From Solirubrobacterales bacterium (GTDB lineage: Bacteria > Actinomycetota > Thermoleophilia > Solirubrobacterales > Solirubrobacteraceae): DNA of 6,908 bases. This document shows, piece after piece, positions 1 through 5,586 of the stretch. The notes below the pieces were generated by a model. The model did not search any database and was not told the DNA's origin. It saw nothing but the letters and a program-made list of their open reading frames with translations. Location: the NCBI GenBank assembly GCA_025963955.1, contig JAOPZU010000378.1:1-6908 (forward strand), written 5' to 3'. The position numbers and the translations under genes are program-made. Numbering within the stretch: the stretch's first letter is position 1; every line of letters starts with the position of its first letter.

Positions 1-1
1 T

Positions 2-727
2 GACTGCCTGGAGCGGACTCGCGCTCTGGTCGGACTCGCTCGCGAGGCGGCCGAGGTGCTTGCACGGGTGTCGAGCGCGGCCGAGGCTTTGAACGTCGAG
101 GTGGCGCAGCTCGCATGCTCGCTCCTAGCGGTTGCACCGCCCGCGCCCGAGCCATCTCCTGTTTCCACCGTCGATGCCGCGCACGAGGCGCCGCTTCCGG
201 CGCAGGCCCCGGCGCCGAACTTCGCCGCGTCGCCCTCCTCCACGTCTTCCCCTCTGGTCGCGCAGCCCGCGCCCTACGGCACGGAGGGGCTTCCGGCCGC
301 GCCTGTCGCCCAGCCGGTGCCCGTTTCCCAGCACTCGCCGGCCGCCTCGGTCACTCCTGCTGCCCCGCCGGCACCGAACGCCCGTCAGGACGTCTCCGCT
401 GCCGTCCCGCCGAAGGCCGAGGCGCCGTCGCCTGCAGGTTCGGTGCCCGGGGCTGTCCCCGACATCGCGCGTGCTGATAGCGGTCGCCATCGCCATCGCC
501 GGCGTCGCGCCGAGGGACTGAACGGGCAGGCTGCCAACGCCCATGAGCCCGCCGCAGCGCCTGACGCGGCCGCGTCCTTTGAGGAGCAGATGCGCGCGGC
601 GATTCATGTGGCGCTGCCCATGGCCGTTGCGGGTCGGCCCCGCGGCGAGGTCGAGGCGCATCTGCGCGGGGCGCTGCACATGCGGGACCCCAAGCCCGTA
701 CTCGATCACGTTTTCGGCCCAGGCTGA
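2..727 (+). CDS. Pro/Ala-rich protein of unknown function, 5'-partial
   Basis: This gene is not recognised. The frame is open from base 2 and ends at TGA 725-727, so about 241 residues are visible and the true start lies outside the window; the in-frame GTG at 56 is probably internal. Visible residues 1 to about 43 look helical and possibly coiled-coil, alternating charged and small hydrophobic residues (for example LARVSSAAEAL). About residues 44-155 are a low-complexity linker dominated by Pro, Ala, Ser and Val, surely disordered. A basic cluster, RHRHRRRR, follows at visible residues 162-169. The last 50 residues, from SFEEQMRAAI to DHVFGPG, are less biased and look like a small helical domain, including GRPRGEVEAHLRGAL. 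I see no membrane segment or catalytic motif. It converges on the polysaccharide genes and ends 120 bases from them, so it need not share their function. The coding call rests on the uninterrupted frame and a sensible folded C-terminus. The long antisense frame opposite it is Arg/Gly-rich and reads like a shadow. Confidence 0.72.
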   Translation, partial: DCLERTRALVGLAREAAEVLARVSSAAEALNVEVAQLACSLLAVAPPAPEPSPVSTVDAAHEAPLPAQAPAPNFAASPSSTSSPLVAQPAPYGTEGLPAAPVAQPVPVSQHSPAASVTPAAPPAPNARQDVSAAVPPKAEAPSPAGSVPGAVPDIARADSGRHRHRRRRAEGLNGQAANAHEPAAAPDAAASFEEQMRAAIHVALPMAVAGRPRGEVEAHLRGALHMRDPKPVLDHVFGPG

Positions 728-733
728 GGTACC

Positions 734-757
734 GGCGGAAGGGCCTTGGCCCCCGCC
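734..757. terminator. Candidate bidirectional terminator hairpin between convergent genes
   Basis: Six bases after the stop of the left-edge gene is an inverted repeat. Arm GGCGG (734-738) pairs with CCGCC (753-757). After an AA bulge (739-740), GGGC (741-744) pairs with GCCC (749-752) around a CTTG tetraloop (745-748). C733-G758 can add one more pair. It sits where the + strand gene and the - strand operon converge. There is no T-run on either side, so it is not a canonical intrinsic terminator; such T-poor hairpins are often reported in high-GC actinobacteria. The call is structural inference only. Confidence 0.4.
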
Positions 758-847
758 GCGCTATGGCCGTAGCTCCTGCCGCGATCAGCCCTAACCAAGG
801 GTCGCCCGACGGGCTCAAGGTCCGGGCTGCGGCTGGACTGGCGCGCC

Positions 848-2065
848 TCAGAGATACGGCCGAAGCAGCGCGGCCATCCGCCGCGCCGATTCGCGCACGT
901 CGAACTCGCGCTCGACCTTTGCCCGTGCCGCGTGGGCACGTTCGGCTTTCGCGGCGGCGGGCTCCTCCAGCAGCCGCGTGAACGTCGCCTGCAGGGACTC
1001 CGGTGCCCCGGGCTCTGCGAGCAGGCCCGTCTCTCCATCGACGACGAGCTCGGGGACCCCTGCCACGCGCGTAGCGATGACGGGGAGACCGACGGCCATG
1101 GCCTCCATCAGCGACACCGGGATGCCCTCGGTGAAGCCCGTGCCCGGAACAACGATGCTCGGCAGGACGAAGGCGTCTGCCCGGGCGAGGGCGGCGGCGA
1201 TCTCGGGCTCAGTCTGCGGCCCGAGAAAGGTCACGCGGTGCCCGAGTCCGAGGTCGACAGCAAGAGCCTCGAGCTCCTCGCGAAGTTCGCCACGCCCGGC
1301 TAGCTCGAGGTGGATCCGGTCAATCGGTGGACCTTGATGCGCGAGCGCCTGCAGCAGATAGCGGTGACCCTTGTATGGCTGCAGGCTCGCTACGCAGAGC
1401 ACGCGCACTGGGCCGTCGGCAGGCAGCGTTCGTGGTGTGAAGGCATAGCGTCCCGGGTCTACGCCGCAGTGAACGGTGTGCAGCTGCTCGGGTCGTCCGC
1501 CGTGTGCCTCCAGGATCCCTCGGCCGAAGCCGGAGATCGGCACCGCGAATGCGGCGTCATGGAGCAATCGCCGAAGAAATGACGTGTCGAGGTAGATGTC
1601 GTGAGCGTGCGCAGTGAACGAGAACGTGGTGCCGTTCAGCCGGTGCAGCGTCCATCCGGCGAGCGCGGGGTAGGTGGCGTAATGCGCGTGTACGTGACGG
1701 GTGCCGAGGTTGCGGGCCTCGCGTGCGTGGGCGCACGCGATCGCGAAGGCGACGAGGCTGCGCAGCCCTTTGCGCGGAGCTCGAGCGTGCTCACGCATGA
1801 TGGCCAGGGCGGAGCTCATCGTTCGCACCGGCCGCCGGCCGAGCCACCACGCCAGCGCGGCGGCCGCAGCGTGCATGCGGACGCTGGGATGAAGACGGGC
1901 CTCCCAGCGCTCTGCCGCGGGGTGGACGGTGGGGTCGACCGGCGGAAACAGGGAGAACAGCTCAATGTCTCCGCCAAGCTCGGCGCGCACACCATCGAGT
2001 TCGCGGACGATAAAGGTCTCTGTCACGTGCGGAAAGCGCGAGACAACGTAGGCGAGCGGTGTCAC
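848..2065 (-). CDS. GT4 family glycosyltransferase, WcaL-like (surface polysaccharide)
   Basis: A cytoplasmic, probably membrane-associated retaining glycosyltransferase of about 405 residues, a normal length for GT4 (GT-B fold). It would transfer a sugar from a nucleotide-sugar donor onto the growing polysaccharide repeat unit; the sugar cannot be told from sequence. The N-terminus, YVVSRFPHVTETFIVREL (residues 6-23), is typical of colanic-acid WcaL-like enzymes. The acceptor-side domain carries HAHY (126-129) and FTAHAHDIY (150-158). The C-terminal domain carries SLQPYKG with donor-phosphate-contacting K232, then GRGELREELEAL, then the E-x7-E signature EGIPVSLME (E313 and E321) and AGVPELVVDGETGLL. 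The start is GTG at 2065-2063. It overlaps the upstream glycosyltransferase stop by four bases (GTGA), and no clear ribosome binding site precedes it, so translational coupling is likely. It is the last gene of the three-gene operon. The stop is TGA at 850-848. Family assignment is strong; the exact reaction is unknown. Confidence 0.93.
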   Translation of the reverse strand: MTPLAYVVSRFPHVTETFIVRELDGVRAELGGDIELFSLFPPVDPTVHPAAERWEARLHPSVRMHAAAAALAWWLGRRPVRTMSSALAIMREHARAPRKGLRSLVAFAIACAHAREARNLGTRHVHAHYATYPALAGWTLHRLNGTTFSFTAHAHDIYLDTSFLRRLLHDAAFAVPISGFGRGILEAHGGRPEQLHTVHCGVDPGRYAFTPRTLPADGPVRVLCVASLQPYKGHRYLLQALAHQGPPIDRIHLELAGRGELREELEALAVDLGLGHRVTFLGPQTEPEIAAALARADAFVLPSIVVPGTGFTEGIPVSLMEAMAVGLPVIATRVAGVPELVVDGETGLLAEPGAPESLQATFTRLLEEPAAAKAERAHAARAKVEREFDVRESARRMAALLRPYL

Positions 2066-3228
2066 GCGACGGTGATGCCGCGGCGGTCGAGCAAGGTGGC
2101 GTAGAGGTCTTCGATCTGCCGGACGGTCTGATCCAGGTCGAACTCTGCACGGCGCCGTGCTCGCGCGGCCTCACCTAGCGCCTTTCGCCGGGCAGGGTCG
2201 TCGAGCAGGGCGACAAGGGCGTCGCTGAGCGCCCGGGGGTCCCGCCGCTCAACGAGCATTCCGTGCACGCCGTCCTCCACCAGGTCGGGGATGCCGCCCA
2301 CCCGCGAGCCCACCACCGGCAGCGCCGCGTCCATGTACTCCATCACGCTAAGTGGGCTGCCCTCGAAGTCCGAGCACACGACTGCGATGTCGAGGGCGGC
2401 CAGGATGTCGGGGACGTCCGTTCGCGAGCCGAGCAACGTCACGACGTCTTCCAGGCCCAGCCGCTTGATCTGGGCTTCCAACGCGGCGCGCTCAGGGCCC
2501 TCCCCGGCAATGAGGACCCGCAGACCTGGCCGGGCGTCTCGTGCGCGCGCCGTAGCTTCGAGCAGGACGTCGAAGCGCTTCTCCGGGCGCAGCGTGCCCA
2601 CCGACCCGATGACGGGGACGCCGGGAGCGATGCCCAACTCATCCCGCAGGCTCCGGCCCGGCGTCGGGGGCTGCGCGTCGATGCCGTTCGGGATGAACCG
2701 CACTTGATCTGGACGTATGCCCTCGAGCTCGACCATGCGCCGCTCGTCCTCCCGTGAGCAGGCGAGCAACACGTCGCTGCGTCCGGCGATGAGGTAGCGG
2801 TCTACCGGGATCCGCCAGCTCGACCCGGTGAAGGCCCACGAGTGCTCGTGGCTGACGACGATCGGCACGCGCGCGAGACGCCCCATCACGACGGCCGCAA
2901 TGTTCGAGCCAATCATGTGCCCGTGGACGACGTGGGTGTGCTCATTGCGGAGCTGGCGCACGAGCGGGCGCCATGCGGCGACATCGGTGCGGCCGCGCCG
3001 TGTGAGGCCGAGAAAGCGGACGTCGGCCGCGTCGAGGTCTGCCCTGGCTTGGGCGACGGCGGGAGCGAAGTCGGCGTGGGCGGCGTCCGACCAGCGGGTC
3101 ACGCAGATTGTGCGGTCAAAGCGTTCTGGATCCAGCCGGCTCGTGATCTGCACGGCGAGCCGCTCCGCGCCGCCCTGCACGAGACGGTCGATGAGCGTGA
3201 CGACTCTGATCCGGCCGGCGGCTTTCAC
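2062..3228 (-). CDS. GT4 family glycosyltransferase (surface polysaccharide)
   Basis: A GT-B fold, GT4-type glycosyltransferase of 388 residues, expected to act at the cytoplasmic face in assembling the polysaccharide repeat unit. Visible motifs in order: LVQGGAERLAVQ near the N-terminus (GGAER at 19-23), the glycine-rich nucleotide/acceptor loop common in GT4; HVVHGHMIGSN and VVSHEHSW in the first domain; VRFIPNGID at the domain junction; GTLRPEKRFDVLLEA with the donor-binding Arg/Lys pair; IAGEGPERAALE; and the E-x7-E signature EGSPLSVME (E289 and E297) followed by VGGIPDLVEDG. I chose GTG 3228-3226 as the start. The frame stays open upstream to an ATG at 3318, but that extension lies inside the phosphatase gene and is Arg-rich, with no family match. 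GTG 3228 gives a GTGA four-base overlap with the phosphatase stop, and residue 7 onward (IRVVTLID) is the usual beginning of the family. It is the middle gene of the operon. Its sugar specificity cannot be assigned. Confidence 0.92.
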   Translation of the reverse strand: MKAAGRIRVVTLIDRLVQGGAERLAVQITSRLDPERFDRTICVTRWSDAAHADFAPAVAQARADLDAADVRFLGLTRRGRTDVAAWRPLVRQLRNEHTHVVHGHMIGSNIAAVVMGRLARVPIVVSHEHSWAFTGSSWRIPVDRYLIAGRSDVLLACSREDERRMVELEGIRPDQVRFIPNGIDAQPPTPGRSLRDELGIAPGVPVIGSVGTLRPEKRFDVLLEATARARDARPGLRVLIAGEGPERAALEAQIKRLGLEDVVTLLGSRTDVPDILAALDIAVVCSDFEGSPLSVMEYMDAALPVVGSRVGGIPDLVEDGVHGMLVERRDPRALSDALVALLDDPARRKALGEAARARRRAEFDLDQTVRQIEDLYATLLDRRGITVA

Positions 3229-3983
3229 GCCGACGCCCACGGAACGATGGGCAAACGGCCGGCAAGCATGGCCTCCGGGGCGTCGGTCACGAGCCAGTCG
3301 ATGGCGGCGGGCGTCCACCCGAGCTCCTCGCGGATGGTTCCGATCGCCGGCCGCAGATCAGGGCCGCGCTCGCGCGTCGCGTGCGCGTCGGACGCGAGGT
3401 CGTGCACCCAGCCACGGCGCAAGAGGTCCAGCGCAAAGCGCCTCCGCGCCTCGCGTGGTCCGCCGCCGACAAGCGAGCGTGCGGTGATCTGGGTCCGCGC
3501 GCCGGCGGCGATGAGGCGGCCGAGCCGCGCCGGATCGGCGGCCAGGTCGCGGATGCGCTCCGCGTGCGCAACCAGCACCCGAACGCCGCGGGCACCGAGC
3601 CGGGCCACGACGTCTTCCAGGTCATCGGGCAGTGCGTCTTCATCCTCGGGGAGCTCCAACAGCAGGTACCGCCCTCGCTGACCGAGGGTCACGAGCGGCA
3701 GCTGCTCCTGGCGCAGCTCGCGGGCCGCGCCGAGGGTCACCTCGGCCCCCGGCAGCACCTGAAGCGGCACCGCGTGATGATCGAGCAGCGCCTGCAAGTC
3801 GGCGGTCCGGGCGGCTATCTCTTCCACCCGTACGGCGGAATGTTCGGGTCGGCCGACATGAGGCGTGGCGACGAGCGTCCGCGTCCCAGCACGTGAGGCG
3901 GCGTCGGCCAGCGCGACGGCCGCGACGGTGTCAGGGGGGCCGTCGTCGAGGCCTGGGAGGACGTGGGCGTGCAGGTCGATCAC
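3225..3983 (-). CDS. PHP-type protein-tyrosine phosphatase, CpsB/CapC/YwqE-like
   Basis: A metal-dependent phosphatase of the PHP superfamily, 252 residues, close to the usual length of about 250 for CpsB/YwqE proteins. Characterised members use a trinuclear metal site to dephosphorylate the C-terminal tyrosines of the partner BY-kinase, resetting polysaccharide assembly. Metal-ligand motifs are visible: DLHAHVLPGLDDG (3-15, with H5, H7), ATPH (39-42), GAEV (79-82, E81), VAHAER (138-143, H140) and ASDAH (197-201, D199, H201). TARSLVG (167-173) matches the family's T-A-x-S-L-x-G stretch. The start is GTG 3983-3981, which places MIDLH at the N-terminus as the family expects. The frame is open upstream to ATG 4055, but that extension is unlike the family and would cross the divergent promoter. 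There is no Shine-Dalgarno before the GTG. It is first in its operon and divergent from the kinase it probably acts on. Oddity: the fourth motif reads H-A-E-R where many relatives have H-P-E-R. Confidence 0.92.
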   Translation of the reverse strand: MIDLHAHVLPGLDDGPPDTVAAVALADAASRAGTRTLVATPHVGRPEHSAVRVEEIAARTADLQALLDHHAVPLQVLPGAEVTLGAARELRQEQLPLVTLGQRGRYLLLELPEDEDALPDDLEDVVARLGARGVRVLVAHAERIRDLAADPARLGRLIAAGARTQITARSLVGGGPREARRRFALDLLRRGWVHDLASDAHATRERGPDLRPAIGTIREELGWTPAAIDWLVTDAPEAMLAGRLPIVPWASA

Positions 3984-3992
3984 CGCCGCGCA

Positions 3993-4060
3993 GTATGCAG
4001 TGCGCGTCCGCGGCACGCCCGCGCTTCTGCGTATGCTTGCCGTCGCCCGCGGCACGACCG
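3993..4060. repeat. Imperfect tandem direct repeat in the divergent promoter region
   Basis: Two copies of about 30 bases, at 3993-4021 and 4031-4060. Each begins with GTATGC (3993-3998; 4031-4036). Each ends with a conserved 14-mer: CCGCGGCACGCCCG (4008-4021) and CCGCGGCACGACCG (4047-4060), differing at one base. The middles diverge and differ by one base in length. The spacing between copies is 38-39 bases, close to but not exactly a whole number of helical turns. This could be a paired operator for a regulator of both operons or a local duplication of a promoter element. In GC-rich DNA chance similarity is a real possibility. Confidence 0.45.
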
Positions 4061-4066
4061 GGTGAT
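4061..4066 (+). promoter_or_regulatory. Shine-Dalgarno-like GGTGAT ahead of a mini-ORF
   Basis: GGTGAT matches part of the canonical anti-16S complement (AGGAGGTGATC) and ends 4 bases before the ATG at 4071. It lies 21 bases from the kinase ATG at 4088, too far to serve that start directly. It is the only clear ribosome-binding-like site in the divergent region, which favours initiation at 4071 rather than at 4088. Confidence 0.4.
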
Positions 4067-4070
4067 TTCC

Positions 4071-4091
4071 ATGCTGCGATCCACGACATGA
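4071..4091 (+). CDS. Possible six-codon leader peptide overlapping the kinase start (ATGA)
   Basis: The ORF beginning at ATG 4071 encodes MLRSTT and stops at TGA 4089-4091. Its stop overlaps the ATG (4088-4090) of the Wzz-kinase gene in an ATGA configuration. It is preceded at good spacing by GGTGAT. A GTG at 4062 is in the same frame and could be an alternative start, but it would sit inside that ribosome site. The arrangement suggests translation of the kinase gene by re-initiation after the leader. The peptide has no run of one amino acid, so classic attenuation is not indicated. Such a short ORF can occur by chance. Confidence 0.3.
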   Translation: MLRSTT

Positions 4092-5581
4092 CCCGGCCCG
4101 AGCACGACGCCCGCGAGGGTGCCCTTGGACCGCTCCTGCGCGCGCTCCGCGTGCACAAGCTGCTGGCCGTCGCGGTGACGCTGGCCGCCATCGCCGCCGC
4201 CGCCGCCCTCGTGTCCTTGCGGTCGCCCAGCTACGAGGCGACGACCCAGCTGCTGGTCGCGCCGCTGTCTCAGAACGACCAGATGTTCCTCGGTGTCGAC
4301 CTCATCCGCGATGCGGGCGACCCAACGCGCACCGTTCAGACCGCGGCGGCGATCACCGAGTCGGCTGCCGCCGCCCAGGCGACGGCGAGGCGTCTTGGGC
4401 ATGGGCTTACGCGCCAAGATGTCGAATCAGCTGTTGCCGTACAGCCCCTGGGGGAGAGCAACGTCGTCGCAGTCACCGCAAAGTCCGACTCCGCGCAGCT
4501 CGCAGCCGACATCAGCACAACGTACGCCCGCCAGGCACTCGCCTTGCGGGCAACCTCGATCCGCGCCCAGATTGATGCGGTGACCGCCTCGCTGATCGGG
4601 TCGAACGTTCCGGAAGACCAGTCGCGCGTGCGCGCCCTAGGGGCGGTCCGCCGGCGGGGTGATCCGACCTTGACCATCGCCCAGCCGGCGACCCGCCCCG
4701 ACGCCCCGACAGGCCCCTCGGACTGGCTCGTCATGGTTCTGGCCGCCATCGTCGGTCTGGTCCTTGCGTCCGTCGCGGCGGTTCTCAGTGAGCGTTTCAA
4801 CCGGCGGGTCCGCGAGCTCGACGACCTGATCAACTTGTACCCGCTTCCCGTTCTGACGCGGGTGCCGGCCAAGCGGTCAGGCGAAAACAGCGAGGACCCG
4901 TTCGCCGCGCCTCCCGCAGTGCGGGAAGCGTTCCGGACGTTGCAGATTCAGCTTGACCAGCGCCGGATCGAAGGCCGGACAGTCATGATCACGAGTGCGA
5001 CGAGCGGGGACGGAAAGACGTCCGTCGCGCTGAACCTCGCTCTCGCCCTTGTCGCGGCCGGCCACCGCGTCCTGCTGATGGACTTCGATCTGCGCAAGCC
5101 CGATCTGGAGTTCCGCCTGGGCCTGCACCCGTCCCAAGGCCTTACAAGCCTGCTCACGCAGAACACCGCCCTTGCGGACCTGGTGCAGCACAGTCCGCGC
5201 CTGGCGCCGCTGACCGTCGTCCCCGCCGCCGGCGCGCCAGGAGACATGGCATTGCTGCCCGTCCTCGCGCAGCGGATGCCGGCCATCCTGGACGAGGCCT
5301 CAAAGGCCGTCGACTACATCATCATTGACACGGCTCCCCTTGGCGAGGTGGGTGACACGCTCGCGATCACCGGCGTCGCCGACGACCTGATCCTCGTCGG
5401 CCGGCCGGGGAACACGGACCGCGTTGGCCTAGGGCTCGTCCGCGACCTGCTCTCCCGGGCCGGAACGCCGCCGAGCGGCTGGGTGATCGTCGGCGACGAG
5501 GAGATCTCGCGCGGAACGTATTACGCCTACGGCACCGACCTGCCAAACACGATCGTCCGGCGTCGGCGCCCGAACTCTTAG
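4088..5581 (+). CDS. Wzz chain-length domain fused to BY-type tyrosine autokinase
   Basis: An inner-membrane polysaccharide co-polymerase of 497 residues combining the CapA/Wzz and CapB/CpsD functions in one chain. It should set polymer length and drive assembly through ATP-dependent tyrosine autophosphorylation. TM1 is about 25-44, an extracytoplasmic Wzz region spans about 45-211 and ends in a Pro-rich stretch (RPDAPTGP), and TM2 is about 213-234. The cytoplasmic kinase has Walker A SGDGKTS (306-312, K310), Walker A' LLMDFDLRKP (D332, D334) and Walker B YIIIDTAP (D414). The oligomerisation motif usually written E-x2-R-x2-R reads E280-AF-R283-TL-Q286, so its last Arg is Gln. The tyrosine cluster is small: Y478, Y479 and Y481 in TYYAYG, 16 residues from the C-terminus. 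The start ATG 4088 precedes the cytoplasmic N-terminal tail and TM1; the frame is open back to 3632, but that part is antisense to the phosphatase. The next gene begins 5 bases after the stop, so the two are co-transcribed. The divergent phosphatase gene is the likely partner. Confidence 0.93.
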   Translation: MTRPEHDAREGALGPLLRALRVHKLLAVAVTLAAIAAAAALVSLRSPSYEATTQLLVAPLSQNDQMFLGVDLIRDAGDPTRTVQTAAAITESAAAAQATARRLGHGLTRQDVESAVAVQPLGESNVVAVTAKSDSAQLAADISTTYARQALALRATSIRAQIDAVTASLIGSNVPEDQSRVRALGAVRRRGDPTLTIAQPATRPDAPTGPSDWLVMVLAAIVGLVLASVAAVLSERFNRRVRELDDLINLYPLPVLTRVPAKRSGENSEDPFAAPPAVREAFRTLQIQLDQRRIEGRTVMITSATSGDGKTSVALNLALALVAAGHRVLLMDFDLRKPDLEFRLGLHPSQGLTSLLTQNTALADLVQHSPRLAPLTVVPAAGAPGDMALLPVLAQRMPAILDEASKAVDYIIIDTAPLGEVGDTLAITGVADDLILVGRPGNTDRVGLGLVRDLLSRAGTPPSGWVIVGDEEISRGTYYAYGTDLPNTIVRRRRPNS

Positions 5582-5586
5582 CCGGC

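Larger units (their letters stand above)
3984..4087. promoter_or_regulatory. Divergent promoter/control region of the polysaccharide locus
   Basis: These 104 bases separate the phosphatase start (- strand) from the Wzz-kinase start (+ strand), so promoters for both operons should lie here or overlap the gene ends. On the + strand, TATGCT (4032-4037) resembles a -10 box and would start transcription about 40-45 bases before the kinase ATG. On the - strand, CATACT (3997-3992) is a weak -10 candidate only 8 bases from the phosphatase GTG, which would give a leaderless or nearly leaderless mRNA. No convincing TTGACA-like -35 is visible for either, so the precise promoter positions are guesses. 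The region also holds an imperfect direct repeat and a possible leader ORF, listed separately. Confidence 0.5.

Noticed and set aside
482..501. Short GCCATC tandem in the left-edge gene as a repeat array
   Set aside because: Only two copies of six bases occur, explained by the coding of the His/Arg cluster.
125..709. Antisense frame of 194 residues opposite the left-edge gene
   Set aside because: It is dominated by Arg and Gly runs with no fold-like pattern; the + strand frame has a sensible folded C-terminus and a hairpin just after its stop.
1601..2104. + strand frame of 167 residues opposite the first glycosyltransferase
   Set aside because: It is antisense to a well-supported GT4 gene, has no motifs and no ribosome site.
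3229..3318. Second glycosyltransferase starting at ATG 3318
   Set aside because: The extra 30 residues overlap the phosphatase end by about 90 bases and look non-coding in this frame. The GTGA overlap at 3225-3228 is the better start.
2828..3681. Long + strand open frames opposite the phosphatase and the second glycosyltransferase
   Set aside because: They are antisense to two genes with clear family motifs and are Arg/Ser/Ala-rich without any recognisable domain. Long antisense frames are expected in DNA of this GC content.
3984..4055. Phosphatase start at ATG 4055
   Set aside because: The family begins at M-I-D-x-H, which GTG 3983 provides; the extra 24 residues have no family match.
3632..4087. 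N-terminal extension of the Wzz-kinase back to ATG 3632
   Set aside because: The extension is Arg/Pro-rich, lies antisense to the phosphatase and would cross the divergent promoter region. ATG 4088 gives the normal short cytoplasmic tail before TM1.
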